64,000 nucleotides of DNA from Kiritimatiellia bacterium (GTDB taxonomy: Bacteria; Verrucomicrobiota; Kiritimatiellia; CAIQIC01; JAGNIJ01), in assembly GCA_018001225.1 (NCBI GenBank), contig JAGNIJ010000014.1, forward strand, positions 19,404-83,403, given 5' to 3'. This document shows, piece after piece, positions 53,101-60,200 of this stretch (its first letter is position 1; each line of letters begins with the position of its first letter). The notes beneath the pieces are model-generated. The model was not told the DNA's origin and searched no databases. It saw only the letters and a program-made list of their open reading frames with translations. The position numbers and the translations under genes are program-made.

Positions 53101-54204
53101 GCCGCCTATAACCCGGCGGCCGGCGTCTGGACGGTGGGGGAGATGGCGGTGGACGAGCAGCGGCAACTGCGGGTCTGGGGCCTGGCCCAGCGCGAGGGCT
53201 ATGTCACCAACGTGGTCCGCGTGACCGCCTCGCAGGCGGATCCGGGCGAGCCCGGCTACGACGTGGCGACGAACGTCACGCGCATGCTCGGCGAGGTGAG
53301 TATCACCAATGTGGCCGCCGCCTCCTCCTCGGGTAACGCCACGGTCGAGTGGGAGAGCGTGGTGGGGCTGGGCTACAATGTATATTCCTGCGACGGCGCC
53401 TACGTGCAGTCGCTGACCTGGACGGCGCGGGCCACGCTCGTGGCCTCCGAGGATATTCCGCACTACATGGACCCGGCGGCGGCGCCGCAAAGCGTATCGC
53501 GACGCTACTACCAGGTGACCTTTTCGGGCCACACGCCCACCGAGACCAATGCGTGGGCCTTGATCCGCCGCGACGTGCGACCCGCCAGCTTCACGCTGCT
53601 TTCTCCGCCCGTGCGGACGGACCGGCGGTTCGACGGCCGGATGGGGGCGAAACTGGCCGAGCCGCTGACCGGCCACGACGGGGGCGTGGGGTCCGGCGCG
53701 GACGAGGTGTATATCCTGCAAACGAACGGGCAATGGCGAGTCCTGTACCTGGACGGCCAGAAGCTCTGGCGCGAAAGCAACGGAAACGCCAGCGACTGCG
53801 AACTGGCGGCGGGCCAGGGCTTCTGGGTCTGCCGGCGCAACGGAACCGCCGTCCGCGCGACCTTTACCGGCCCGGTGGGGAACGACGGCACCCAGACCGG
53901 CCGGCTCGCGGTGGGCTGGACGATTCTGGGGCTGTCCGAGGGCAAGGACCTGCCGCCGAAGGAAACCTTTGCCGCGGCCTCCCCCGTGGGCGCTCCTCAA
54001 GAGGAGGATGCCGACCTGCTGGTTCTTCAAAACCCGGACGGCACGTGGCGGCGCCTGATGTACGTGCAGGGCTGGGGCGCGCCCTACGACGGCAACTGGT
54101 TCGATCTCTCGACGTTCCGAATCTACACCAACCGCCTCGAGCCCGGCGCCGCCTATTACTACTTCCGCCAGGCGGCCGGCGGAAATGCGGAGTTGCGGTT
54201 CTAG
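38170..54204 (+). CDS. Giant secreted multidomain repeat protein (5,344 residues)
   Basis: One uninterrupted frame of 16 kb. I start at the ATG giving signal peptide MNKKYLLVVAALIPLLCAKSARA. In order: LamG-like lectin domain (38250-38860); a first Fn3-like pair; a TIG-like plus glycine-rich region (39426-40935); an array of Fn3-like modules (40936-46865); three GWSG modules; a right-handed beta-helix segment (47655-48625); fourteen more GWSG modules; a second beta-helix segment (52155-52940); a DUF11-like domain (52940-53300); and a C-terminal module like the 249-residue exported protein at 11360-12109. No catalytic or enzyme motif is evident, so a surface adhesin, matrix or cell-coat role is most likely. 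The first 2.7 kb is less GC-rich than the rest. A second giant gene follows 76 bp downstream. Confidence 0.85.
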   Translation: MNKKYLLVVAALIPLLCAKSARASDYTKLLLHMDGSGSNIVDSSYHPKTITVVGNTTQTTGSKFGPTSAYFDGSGDYFHVYNSSNTADFNFGTNDFTIDFWLYPLYTANQLVFLMFSGATNNICIQHYYTGGKICFYPGNTTINNTGVTVPWSQWAHYAIVRNNGALKLYLNGAAIYTGTFTGTFNSNALYFSHPNAYYKGYVDELRISKGIARWTNNFTPPTAAYELAPQPLLSALTATGITASGATLGATVATNVPDLTERGTVWGTAAEPTANALAEGGTGAGVFSHERSGLPAATLIYYRAYAVNSAMTFYSVDASFWTAPAAPNAQSAVPVSSTSFDANWDPTAGATNYLLDVSTNASFTSYVGGYQNLAVGDVMTREVTGLTPAKMYYYRVRAQNSGGISSNSQTISWINLPPVIDALNPDYDSWAGGKEVVITGSNYMNSSFGSGRDGSVVITDTINLSISTATTNRTCPDAVSYSVVALTTNAVTLSEAPSTNCLVPGDEVLLINLQGITNAHANVGKYEFFRIQAVDGSTVIFTENKTRFYGQGDSDDLGIGTNTTEQKVVLQRVPNYLDVTIDDGATLTANAWDGAKGGVLCFKALGTVTNDGIIDMLGKGFRGGVGGLNGCANYPWPTTAGDHGESYRGQNSISACDRRATVVGNLLATPVNAGGGGGGGASSSGTTRRNGGGGGGGSYGTIGTNGNNSSTGENGGSAGLCYGTNTLASLYFGSGGGGGGRGVNSRGGDGGAGGGAIMLYANTLTSSGNINANGEGGHYSTYYTDDGGGGGAGGAGGSILICGNELTLGSGLVTSIGGAGTNGTTGVYGTGGRGGAGGNGYVAVFAGNTLSGLTSPAAYTNKARFHNGSRVFFGDAYAITTFLDAYRLLVISPPHAAGLVNVVVTNVDFSASTKTNGFRYDPSEPVLSNPTATGITASGAVLGAKLVSAGDAAVTNRGTVWGTSANPTGNVLVEGGTATGVFSHARSGMTAGTLIYYRSYAVNSMGTGYSPDGTFWTVPNAPTAQAATAVGGFSFSANWSTTTGATNYLLDVSTASGFTSYIGGYSNRLAGTATTLSVTGLAQGTAYYYRLRAQNSGGTSTNSGAITVSTIPAAPTAQAATTIAGSSFSANWSASTGATNYLLDVSTASGFASYVGGYSNRLAGAATTLSVTGLAQGTVYYYRLRAQNSGGTSTNSGTISLTTLALPTLTAPAVASITSTGATLGATVTTNGGASLTARGTVWGTSASPTGNALAEGGTVTGAYSHARTGMTPGTLIYYRGYAINSVGTNYSADGTFWTVPLPPDGKPGSSITVSSFLANWTNSIGATNYLLDVSTSSTFAAYVSGYQNLTVGGATNRSVTGLSAGAAYYYRVRAQNSGGVSENSKTTTVWTLPVAPAILPATNVTTISFHANWLSVTGATNYRLDVTPGDSFTNYVSGYQNRSAGNVLTYPVTGLVAGTRYLYRVRAYNTGGYSGYSGTSTVWTVPEAPTAQPATAIAGTSFAANWLAATGATNYLLDVSTAPAFTNHTAGYSNRLAGTATTLSVTGLAQGTVYYYRLRAQNSGGTSTNSDAIMLTTFALPTLTTPSVSSIGPTGATLGATVSGDGGAALTARGTVWGTDASPAGNALAEGGTATGVYSHARTGMTPGTLIYYRGYAINSVGTNYSEDGNFWTVPSAPTIQAATNASETSFHANWLTATGATGYRLDVSTSDSFADFVSGFQDVDAGSATTWPVTGLVAGTPYYYRVRAVNSGGTSANSGTNAVWTLPLPPAVKPGSSITASSFLANWTNSVSATNYLLDVSTSSTFAAYVSGYQNLVVGNATNRSVTGLSTGSVYYYRVRAQNGGGVSGDSKTTTVWTIPPAPVVQAATNITAIGFYANWSASTGATGYRLDVSTSAAFTVYVSGFQNLSVGNVTTRSVTGLVAGTPYYYRVRASNSGGTSGNSQTAAVTTLTLPVLTAPTAGSITSTGATLGATVTGDGGASLTARGTVWGTSASPTENALAEGGTATGVFSHARIGMTPGTLIYYRGYAINSVGTNYSADGSFWTVPTAPTAQAATSIAGNSFEANWSTAMGATNYLLDVSTASAFTNYVAGYSGRLAGDMTTLSVTGLAQGTVYYYRLRAQNSGGISTNSGTISLTTLALPTLSAPTAASMTSTGATLGATVTVDGGETLTARGTVWGAGASPTGNALAEGGTATGVFSHARSGMTPGTLIYFRGYAVNGAGTGYSADGTFWTAPNAPTAQEATSVAGASFSANWAAATGATNYLVDVSTASGFTNYVAGYDGRVAGNVTTLPVTGLIQETVYYYRLRAQNSGGTSTNSGTISATTYAFPILTSPTASSISTTGATLGATVTSAGGTALTSRGTVWGTSANPTGNVLAAGGTATGAFSHARTGMTPGTLIYYRGYAVNSVGTGYSPDGTFWTVPSAPTAQAATNATGASFWATWSAATGATNYLLDVSTASGFTSYAGGYSNRLAGNVTTLSVTGLAQGTVYYYRLRAQNSGGTSTNSGTISLTTLALPALSSPTAASITSTGATLGATVATNGGAALTVRGTVWGTSASPTGNALAEGGTATGAYSHVRTGMTPGTLIYYRGYAANSVGTNYSADGTFWTVPNAPTAQAATSIAGVSFSANWSAATGATNYLLDVSTASGFTSYAGGYSNRLAGNVTTLSVTGLAQGTVYYYRLRAQNSGGTSTNSGTISLTTLALPALSSPTAVSITSTGATLGATVTTNGGAALTARGTMWGTGASPIGNALAEGGTATGAYSHARTGMTPGTLIYYRGYAANSVGTNYSADGTFWTVPNAPTAQAATNVSSTRFWANWTAATGATNYLADVSMASGFTSFVAGYSNRLAGNVTTLSVTGLSQGTVYYYRLRAQNSGGTSTNSGVITVSPADLIVAGRVTNSISGAGVDGVTLSFSGGEGDVESAGGGWYSNAVAWAWSGTVSLAYSQGGSFSPPGRGYTSLTSDRLAESYAWIPPDPVISGRVTNNLTGAGISGVTVSFSSGGGEAVTSSEGWYSNAVPRGWSGTAMAAHPHAGSFLPADRSYTAVTNDQPAQHYGWTPPDVSIEGQVINEDTEAGEDGVTVTFSGGLGSVTTSNGGYYGRVVGYGWTGTVTPSHSTPHGPGSMTPTNRSYSAITGTQTGQDFSWKPPYVPGTRYVSLTGLNEHPYTNWIMAARDIQTAVNASGPGDEIVVADGTYDIVAGIRVYKPITIRSVNGPLWSTVRWIGNVLKGQNSCMFLVMTNAVLDGFTIQNGRLRTDVPFQGGSKAGGVTAGNGAEIRNCIISGHNAQTLNIGGGAGGISLYNSSKAVNCIIYGNVARDTITRSGGGVRLESGSRLVNCVVYGNRITPVMGFAIGAGGVFQSGSGPVYVENCIVWGNSYGYGGPLQQSVSPNLFSENGQMYVRYCCYQNATDIQTPLASFSANPLFLDAPGGDYRVAEESWCINGGLDEYNDLAGDIAANARKIGTIDVGAYEFTGPRPRILGRVTHEDTGAGVDGVTVEFTGGVSNAVTSGGGYYSRIVESGWGGTVTPDYATGSFTQPASRVYGSVTADQREQDYVWTPPDPDVAGQITHYFTGAGLDGWAVSFPGLPSVETSGGGYYTLTVPRHYTGTATVSHALGGTYSPSERVYSDQRVPLAAENFQWIPPTRAIIGRVVNHYTGAGVESVTVSFSAGGGASVATGTEGYYTGQVYYAWSGRATPTKAGGVFSPIASRDYQNVTSDQLAQNYTWVPDNPAISGRVTNTVTGAGADGLTVSFSGLGDAITSNGGYYGFVVGYGWSGTGVASGAVGTVAPSSRGYTNLIAGVSAQDYGWTPPERTVAGRVTDVDTGAGLGGVTVAFAPTGGGVETLGSGYFTQTLYYGWSGSLTPSRAGGTFDPTNRSFTVLDHRTGEDFGYRADRTLSGRVTDLDSGAGMDGITLTLSGAAGSTVTTNGGYFDLAVTYGWSGSLTASFTNGSFNPASRVYSALATNAASQDFVWRRPRTITGRVVNQYTEGGLDGVLVSAAGAGSGVTASGGYYRLDVLYGWSGRVTPSQGNSTFTPGYRDYSNVTADFTNQDYDCAPADPRLIGRVTNRYTGAGVSGVTVTLSGGGGQTATGPGGYFTQTVFYGWSGQATPSYALGTFDPSVSGFTNVVVDQSGLAYAWTPPARWIAGVVTNEDSGVGVEGISLDFANAPAGPSVTDASGAYTQEVYYGWSGAAVATCSEGTLVPAGRTYGAVTSNLAGENYSWKPPRDISGRVTNTLTGEGVDGVWLTGTGSETNLTAGGGYYYLSVTQGWTGRVTPGFASGGFQPAYRDYSAVSEDQPDHDYGWSPAPVISGQVRHQYTDEGVAGVTISFSGGQGVAVTTNGGWYSRAVAYDWSGTATPGYTSGSFTSLPSRAYSHVIEDQAGQDYIWTPPDPVISGRVTLLDTGAGVDGAVVVFSGGAGSVTSAVGGYYSRSVPRGWSGAAVPETAAGGTFSPATSSYVNVTEDYADEDYVWTSPDVQISGRVTNSALGTGVSGATVTAMGQDSDLTVADGSYTLVVPRGWSGEVNVSYVGGVLVPSSRTYTNVSTYLSGQNYSWTPSDTTISGRITDSITGMGVDGLTVGFSGDQGESVTAGGGYYSKAVEFNWSGRVTPQSGSGTFAPAYRDYSQVRTEQAGQNYVWTPAASAGDRYVSPNGSCAYPYTNWATASTNIHWALTVANAGESVWVSNGTYGVVSPLVVNKAIWLRSANGAEATVLRRSGSNACAVVQVSNGNAKVSGFTIRDGQSAVGAGATLYAGYLFNSIVRDNAGAGVAMGASLSARMANCLVIGNTAGGIAGNGVVVNCTVATNGGSPAIQAARVYNSISDGAVSSPEIQYTLAPVVYAGSGNLTGDPLLVDPSAGDYRLQHDSPCRDAGRNFYNTLPDDLDGNPRIFSEIDMGAYETEPDTGLAVALLSDPNPLPLGEWLRFDIHVLNNGPNPAEGVAVSGVLTGIVYQSNSVGAAYNPAAGVWTVGEMAVDEQRQLRVWGLAQREGYVTNVVRVTASQADPGEPGYDVATNVTRMLGEVSITNVAAASSSGNATVEWESVVGLGYNVYSCDGAYVQSLTWTARATLVASEDIPHYMDPAAAPQSVSRRYYQVTFSGHTPTETNAWALIRRDVRPASFTLLSPPVRTDRRFDGRMGAKLAEPLTGHDGGVGSGADEVYILQTNGQWRVLYLDGQKLWRESNGNASDCELAAGQGFWVCRRNGTAVRATFTGPVGNDGTQTGRLAVGWTILGLSEGKDLPPKETFAAASPVGAPQEEDADLLVLQNPDGTWRRLMYVQGWGAPYDGNWFDLSTFRIYTNRLEPGAAYYYFRQAAGGNAELRF
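39900..40870 (+). repeat. Glycine-rich beta-strand region inside the giant protein
   Basis: The encoded segment is full of short poly-Gly runs separated by strands (NAGGGGGGGASSSG, GGGAIMLYANTL, GGAGGSILICGN). It resembles the glycine-rich modules of the next giant protein (six copies from 54580 on), so the two giants share this unit. Confidence 0.7.
40936..46865 (+). repeat. Fn3-like module array: 8 type-A and 13 type-B units
   Basis: Two module types of about 85-95 residues alternate or run in series. Type A carries TGATLGATV, RGTVWGTSASPTGNALAEGG and YYRGYA(I/V/A)NS. Type B carries A-N-W, TGATNYLLDVSTASGF, VTGLAQGTVYYYRLRAQNSGG. Including the pair at 38865-39425 there are nine A and fourteen B units. 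Near the end an A+B pair repeats with a period of 567 bp (for example 45641 and 46208) and is almost identical at DNA level. Confidence 0.85.
46870..52150 (+). repeat. GWSG module array: 17 carboxypeptidase-regulatory-like units
   Basis: Seventeen units of about 84 residues follow the pattern ISGRVTN-TGAGVDGVTVSFSGG - GGYYS - YGWSG - TP - F-P - YSNVT - QDYxWTPPD. Three precede and fourteen follow the first beta-helix segment (47655-48625). One further unit lies in the neighbouring giant gene (62353-62600). The fold is probably a small beta-sandwich stalk. Confidence 0.85.
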
Positions 54205-54280
54205 TGGGATGGAGGACGCGGGTCGCGGGCATGGAGGATGCACGGATTGTGCGTTGAAATAAGCGGCGAGGAGGACACTG

Positions 54281-57200
54281 ATGAAGACCACAATAGGCAT
54301 GCTGGTGCTGGGCTTGACCGTGCCGGTGTGGGCGCAATCTTGGGATGTGATCATCACCAACTCGATGACCATCGCTTCGACGAATTTGTCCTATGACGGC
54401 CAAAGCGTGCTGATCAACGCGGCGACCGTGACAATCGTGGGCGCGCATGCCTTCCTGAATCTGGGCTTCATGAACGGGGCGTGTCTCAAGCATGCCACGG
54501 GCGATGTGGATGGCGTTCAGTTGACCATATCCAATCGGCTGACGCTCGCGACCAACTCCTGGATCGACGTAACCGGGTGCGGGAATAAGGGGACCTACAC
54601 GGTGGACACGATAGGGGGCAGCCACGGGGGCCGAGGCGCCAGTTATGGGGGCGCCTCTTCGCCGTGCTTTGGGGATCACGAGGAGCCCGTCCTGTTTGGG
54701 GGAGGATCAAAAAATTACCGCGGCGGCGGTGTCATCCGGATCGCGGCGGGCATCCTGCAGGTGGACGGCGCGATCGTGGCTGACGGGGCCAACACGTTGG
54801 GCAGCGGGCTTCAAGGCGGTGGAGCGGGCGGCTCGATCTGGTTGACCGTGGGAACGCTGTGCGGGGTCGGCCAGATACGGGCCAATGGTGGATATGCCGT
54901 ATGGCAAGCAGGCAGTGGGGGCGGAGGCCGTGTGGCGATTTACTACGCGGACGCCAGCGGATTCGACCTGACGAGCAATGTGCAGGCATCCGGCTGGCAC
55001 GCTTCTTCGGCGGCGCACGGAGGGGCCGGCACGATTTATCTGAAGAAGGAAGACACGGGAGAGGCGCGGTTACTGGTGAACAATCAACCTGCCGGCCTTG
55101 CGGGGGCGCAGACGGAACTGGGGATCAGCCAACCCACCCTGCCGCTGGAGGCGTGCAACGCGCAAGTGGTGATCACGGGCGCCATGGCCGTCGCGAGTAT
55201 TTCGGGGACCAACGCAACGATCTATCAGAACGCCGCGCTGACGGCGCCGGATGATCATCTGGTGGTGGACGGGTGGACGTGGGTGCCGGCCTATAGTCAG
55301 ACGTGGGCCAACGTGACCGTGACCAACCGGGGCAAGATCACGCACACGGTGACTGACACCAATGGATTGCGCCTGTGGGTGGCGGGGACGCTGAATGTGG
55401 CGACGAATAGCGCGATTGACGTCAGCGGGGGTGGAACTAAGAACACGAGTCTCAATGCCTATGTCGGCGGCAGCTACGGTGGGCGCGGAGGCAATTACGG
55501 GGCTAATCTGTCGCCCTTGTGCTACGGGGACATTAGGTACCCCGACGTGTTTGGAGGCGGATCGTATTACTACGCCGGGGGGGGGATTATTCGGATCGTA
55601 GCCGGCACGTTGCAGGTGGACGGAACGGTTTCGGCGGATGGATTGACGACAACCGGCGGCAACCAGGGCGGATCGGCCGGAGGCTCGATCTGGTTGAGCG
55701 TGGGCACCCTGCGCGGCGGAGGGCAGATCCGGGCGAACGGTGGAAATGCCACGTGGCAGGCGTGCGGGGGGGGCGGGGGGCGCATTGCCGTGTATTACAC
55801 GGACGCGACCGGGTTCAATCTGGCGGATAACGTGCGGGCGTGGGGCACGATGGACAGCAGCTATCCGGGGGGAGCGGGAACCGTCTACTTGAAAAACATG
55901 GGTACGGAAACCGAGCAGTTGCTGGTCAAGAACAACCGATGGGTCACATCGGCGATGAGCACAGAGTTGGGGATCGACGCCCCCGCCTTGCTGCTTGAGG
56001 TGTATAACGCCGCGGCCGCGATCACGGGAGCGACCGCCGTAGCCGGTATTTCAGGGACAAATGCGATCGTCCATCAAAACGCGGCATTGACGGTGCCCGA
56101 CAATTCCTTGCTGGTGAACGGATGGACATGGAACCCGAATTACTACCAGGTGTGGGCGAATGTAACGGTCACGAATATAGGAAAGATCACTCATCCCGTC
56201 GGCAACACGAACGGCGTGCGGCTGAATGTCACGGGTGCCTTGACCATAGCCACCAATTGTTCGCTCGACGTGAGTTCGTGTGGGAACACCAACATCAGCC
56301 TTAATCAATATCCGGGAGGTAGTTACGGCGGACGTGGCGGGAACTATGGGACGAATGAATCGGCGGCGGTCTATGGCAGCGAGACGGAGCCGTCCGATTT
56401 CGGAGAAGGGGTCCGCGGATATCGAGGGGGCGGCAAGGCGCGCGTGGAGGCGGAAGTGCTCCAGCTGGATGGCTCATTTTTGTCGAATGGCCAGACCCCC
56501 GTCAATTATTATGGCGGAGCGGCGGGCGGTTCGCTGTGGATCAACGTGGGCTCGCTAAGGGGTGGCGGCTCCATGAGCGCCAACGGCGCGACAGCCGGCT
56601 ACGCGTCGGGGGGCGGCGGCGGGCGCATCGCCATTTACTGCGCCGATGCCAGCAGCTTCAACCTGACCACCGCGCGAGTAACCGTGACCGGAGGGGGGAG
56701 CAGTGGCTATGGCCTGGGAAGCAACGGCACGATCTACATCGAAAACCGAGCCCGGCCGCCGGCCGTTCTGTCCATCGATCCGTCGGGTGCGACATCGAGT
56801 GCCATCACGCGTATCCTGGTCAATCTGCTGACCCCTATTGATCCGGCCACTTTCACGGCGGGCGATGTCACGCTGACCGGACCGTCCGGCCCGATTGTTC
56901 CCAGCAGCGTTACGTCGTCGAACCAACATGTCTATGCGGTGAACCTGCCCGGGGCCCTGACGCAGGAGGGGCTGTACCAACTGACCATCGGGCCGGCCAT
57001 CCTTTCGACCAACGGGACCGCGCTGGACCAGGACCGGGACGGCGCGCCGGGCGAAGCCGTTGACGATGTATTTGCCGCGAGTTTTACGGTAGACTTGACG
57101 CCGCCGGCGGCGCCGACGGTAACGAACTACGTCATGGCTCCGGCCAGCAACAACCTGCGCTGGAGCAGCGCGGTATTGCGGGGCACCCGGGAAGCCGACA

Positions 57201-60200
57201 CGGCGGTCTGGATTCAGGGCGTGCAGCGGACGGGTACAGGGACGGGCGCCTGGACGCATGCGCAAGCCTTTACCCAGGGCGTCAATCGCCTTCGAATGTA
57301 CGCGAAAGACCGGGCGGGCCACTCGTCGCCGACCAGCGAAGTAATCTTCTTCGTGGATAGCATCGCGCCGGCGGTGACGGCGGCGGTTCCGGCGAATAAC
57401 GCCCATACGGGCGCGCCGCCGGCATGGGTTCGGTTGACCTACACGGAGGCCATCAGCGGGTTGGACACGAATCGGTCCTCGGTCAGCGTACAGCGCGGGA
57501 GCGTGCCGGTGGCGGGGACATGGGCGGCGACGACGAACACGTTGACGTTCACGCCCGGCGCAGCGTTGACGGGCGGAGTGTACACCGTGGCGGCGACGTT
57601 GATAGACTGGTTGTCGAATACGGGAACCTTCAGTTCGGCGTTTACGGTGGACGCGGCTCCACCGGCGGCGCCGGGGGTCTATCCGGTGTCCACGCCGACG
57701 TTCAGCACCAATCAGTTGGTTTCCGGAACGCGGGAAAGCTACGCCGCGGTGCGGCTGAACGGGATGCTGGTGGCGACGTCATCCGCTTCGATCGGGTGGA
57801 GTCATACGGTGACGCTGACCCCGGGAGTGAATACGTTGGGCTATAGCGTGGTGGACCGGGCCGGGAACGTGAGCCCGACGACGACGGTGGAGATCGTGTA
57901 CATCAATGTGGCGCCGGTGAGGGTGATGGCGATCTCTCCGTCCGGGTATTCGCGCGAGCCGGTTGAATATATTGATCTGACATATGAGTATCCGCTGAAT
58001 ACCAACACGATCGGCTTGGACGACTTCACCTTGACGGGACCGCAAGGTGAACTGCCGCTCTCGCAGATCAGCTCGCTCAATAGCCAGGTGTATCGCCTTA
58101 CGCCCGCCGCCTCATTATCCGCCGACGGCCTGTACCGGTTGGTCATGGGCACCAATATTTCGAGTATTACCGGCCACGCGGCGACAAACAATTACACCGG
58201 AATGATTCTCGTGTACGCGGCTTATCCCGCGCCGCCGGTGGTGACGAACTATGCCATGGCGCCGGTGACGAACGAGCTGTCCAGAACCTTGGTGGTGTTG
58301 CGGGGAATCCGGGAAACGAACACCGCCGTGTGGATCGACGGCGTACAGCGGGTTCCGGCGGGATCGGGCGCCTGGTCGTATACCAACCTGTTTTCGCAGG
58401 GCTTGACCCGCCTGGCATTGTCCGGTACGGGCGGCGGCGTGTATTCGCCCACGAACCATTGCATCTTCGCCGTGGATTCACTGCACCCGGCCTGGGATGT
58501 GATCATTACCAACTCGATGACCATTGCCGCAACCAACGTGATCTATGACGGCCAAAGCGTGCTGATCAACGCGGCGACCGTGACGATTGCCGGCGCGCAC
58601 GTCTTCCAGAACATGGGCCTTACCAACGGAGCTCGCCTTACGCATGGGCCGGCTGACGGGACCGGGGTTTACATAACCGTTTCCAGTACACTACTCGTCG
58701 CCACCAACTCCTCGATCGATGCCAGTGCCTGTGGCGCCAGGAACTTGAGCTTTGGGAATGTTTGCGGCGGCAGTTACGGCGGGCGAGGCGGGCAGTATAA
58801 CGGAGTGTCGCCGGGTTGTTTCGGGAACTTTCGGGAGCCGGCGTTGTTGGGGGGTGGATCCTATTACTGGGAAGGCGGCGGGATCGTAAGGATCACGGTG
58901 GATACATTGTGGGTGGAGGGGATGATCCTGGCCGATGGGAAGGGCATATCGAATGGGGGCGGAGCGGCGGGGGGCTCGGTCTGGCTGGACGTGGCAACAA
59001 TGCTGGGCGGGGGGCAGATACGGGCGAATGGCGGGCCAGGAAGCAATGGCTCTTGTGGTGGCGGGGGGGGGCGCGTTGCCATCTATTATTCGGACACCTC
59101 GAGTTTTAACCTGGCGAACAATGTTCAGGCTAAGGGCGGGGGTGGTACCAGTGGTCGCCAGTCGGGTGGCGCGGGGACGGTGTATCTGAAGGATAAGGGG
59201 CTGGAGACGGAGCAGTTGAGTGTCGACAACACGGGCATGGCCAATGCGACGGTGACGGAGCTTGGATTGGCGGAACCGGACATGCCGTTGTTGATCAACA
59301 ACGCGGCGCTGGCGGTCACGGGAAGCATGTCGGTGGCCAGCATCGCCGGGACGAATGCCGTCGTGGTGCAGAACGCGGCGTTGACGATACCCGAGATCGC
59401 GTTGGGCGCAGGGTCGGTGTGGACGCAGAGCGCCTCCTTGGCCTTGTCGGGAAATAGCATGGTGATGTCGAATTGGACGTGGACCGTGAACTATAGCCAG
59501 ACATGGGCGTCGGTGACGGTCACCAATGGAGGCAAGATCACGCATCCGGTGGGGAGCACGAACGGATTGCTGTTGGTGGTGAGCGGTCCGCTTATCGTGG
59601 CGACCAACTCCTCGATTGACGTCAGCGGATGTGGCGTCATCAACGCGACGGTGCCGATGTACTGCGGCGGCAGTCACGGAGGCCGGGGCGGGGAATACAA
59701 CGGGGTGTCGCCGTCCTGCTATGGAGATTTCAAGGAGCCGGACTCGTTTGGGGGTGGGTGCTATAGTTATGAGGGTGGCGGCAAGGCAAAAATAGTAGCG
59801 AATTCGCTGCAAATTGACGGCGAGATCTTGGCCAATGGGAAATGCCTCGGGGATCGGGGCGCCTCGGCGGGTGGATCGATCTGGTTGGATGTAGGGACGC
59901 TCCTCGGCGGAGGGAGGCTGGGGGCAACCGGCGGGAAGGCGCTCAACGCTAGTTGTGGCGGGGGTGGGGGGCGCATAGCCGTCTATTACTCGGACGCCTC
60001 GGGGTTCAACCTGACGAACAATGTTCAGGCCCTGGGGGGGGAGGGAAATGCTGGTCGTCAGGCGGGTGGGGCGGGGACGGTGTATCTGAAGGACAAGGGG
60101 GCGGGGACGGAGCTGTTGCGCGTGAACAACGCGGGGAAGGCTGGCGCGGCGGTAATCGAGTTGGGGATCACGGCGCCCACCGTGCCGCTCGTGATCGAGA

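Noticed and set aside
51010..54372. A minus-strand open frame of 1,120 residues opposite the giant gene
   Set aside because: It lies antisense to an excellent, repeat-structured plus-strand gene, is full of His/Arg/Pro/Gly as expected from reading GC-rich repeats backwards, and has no domain or ribosome site.
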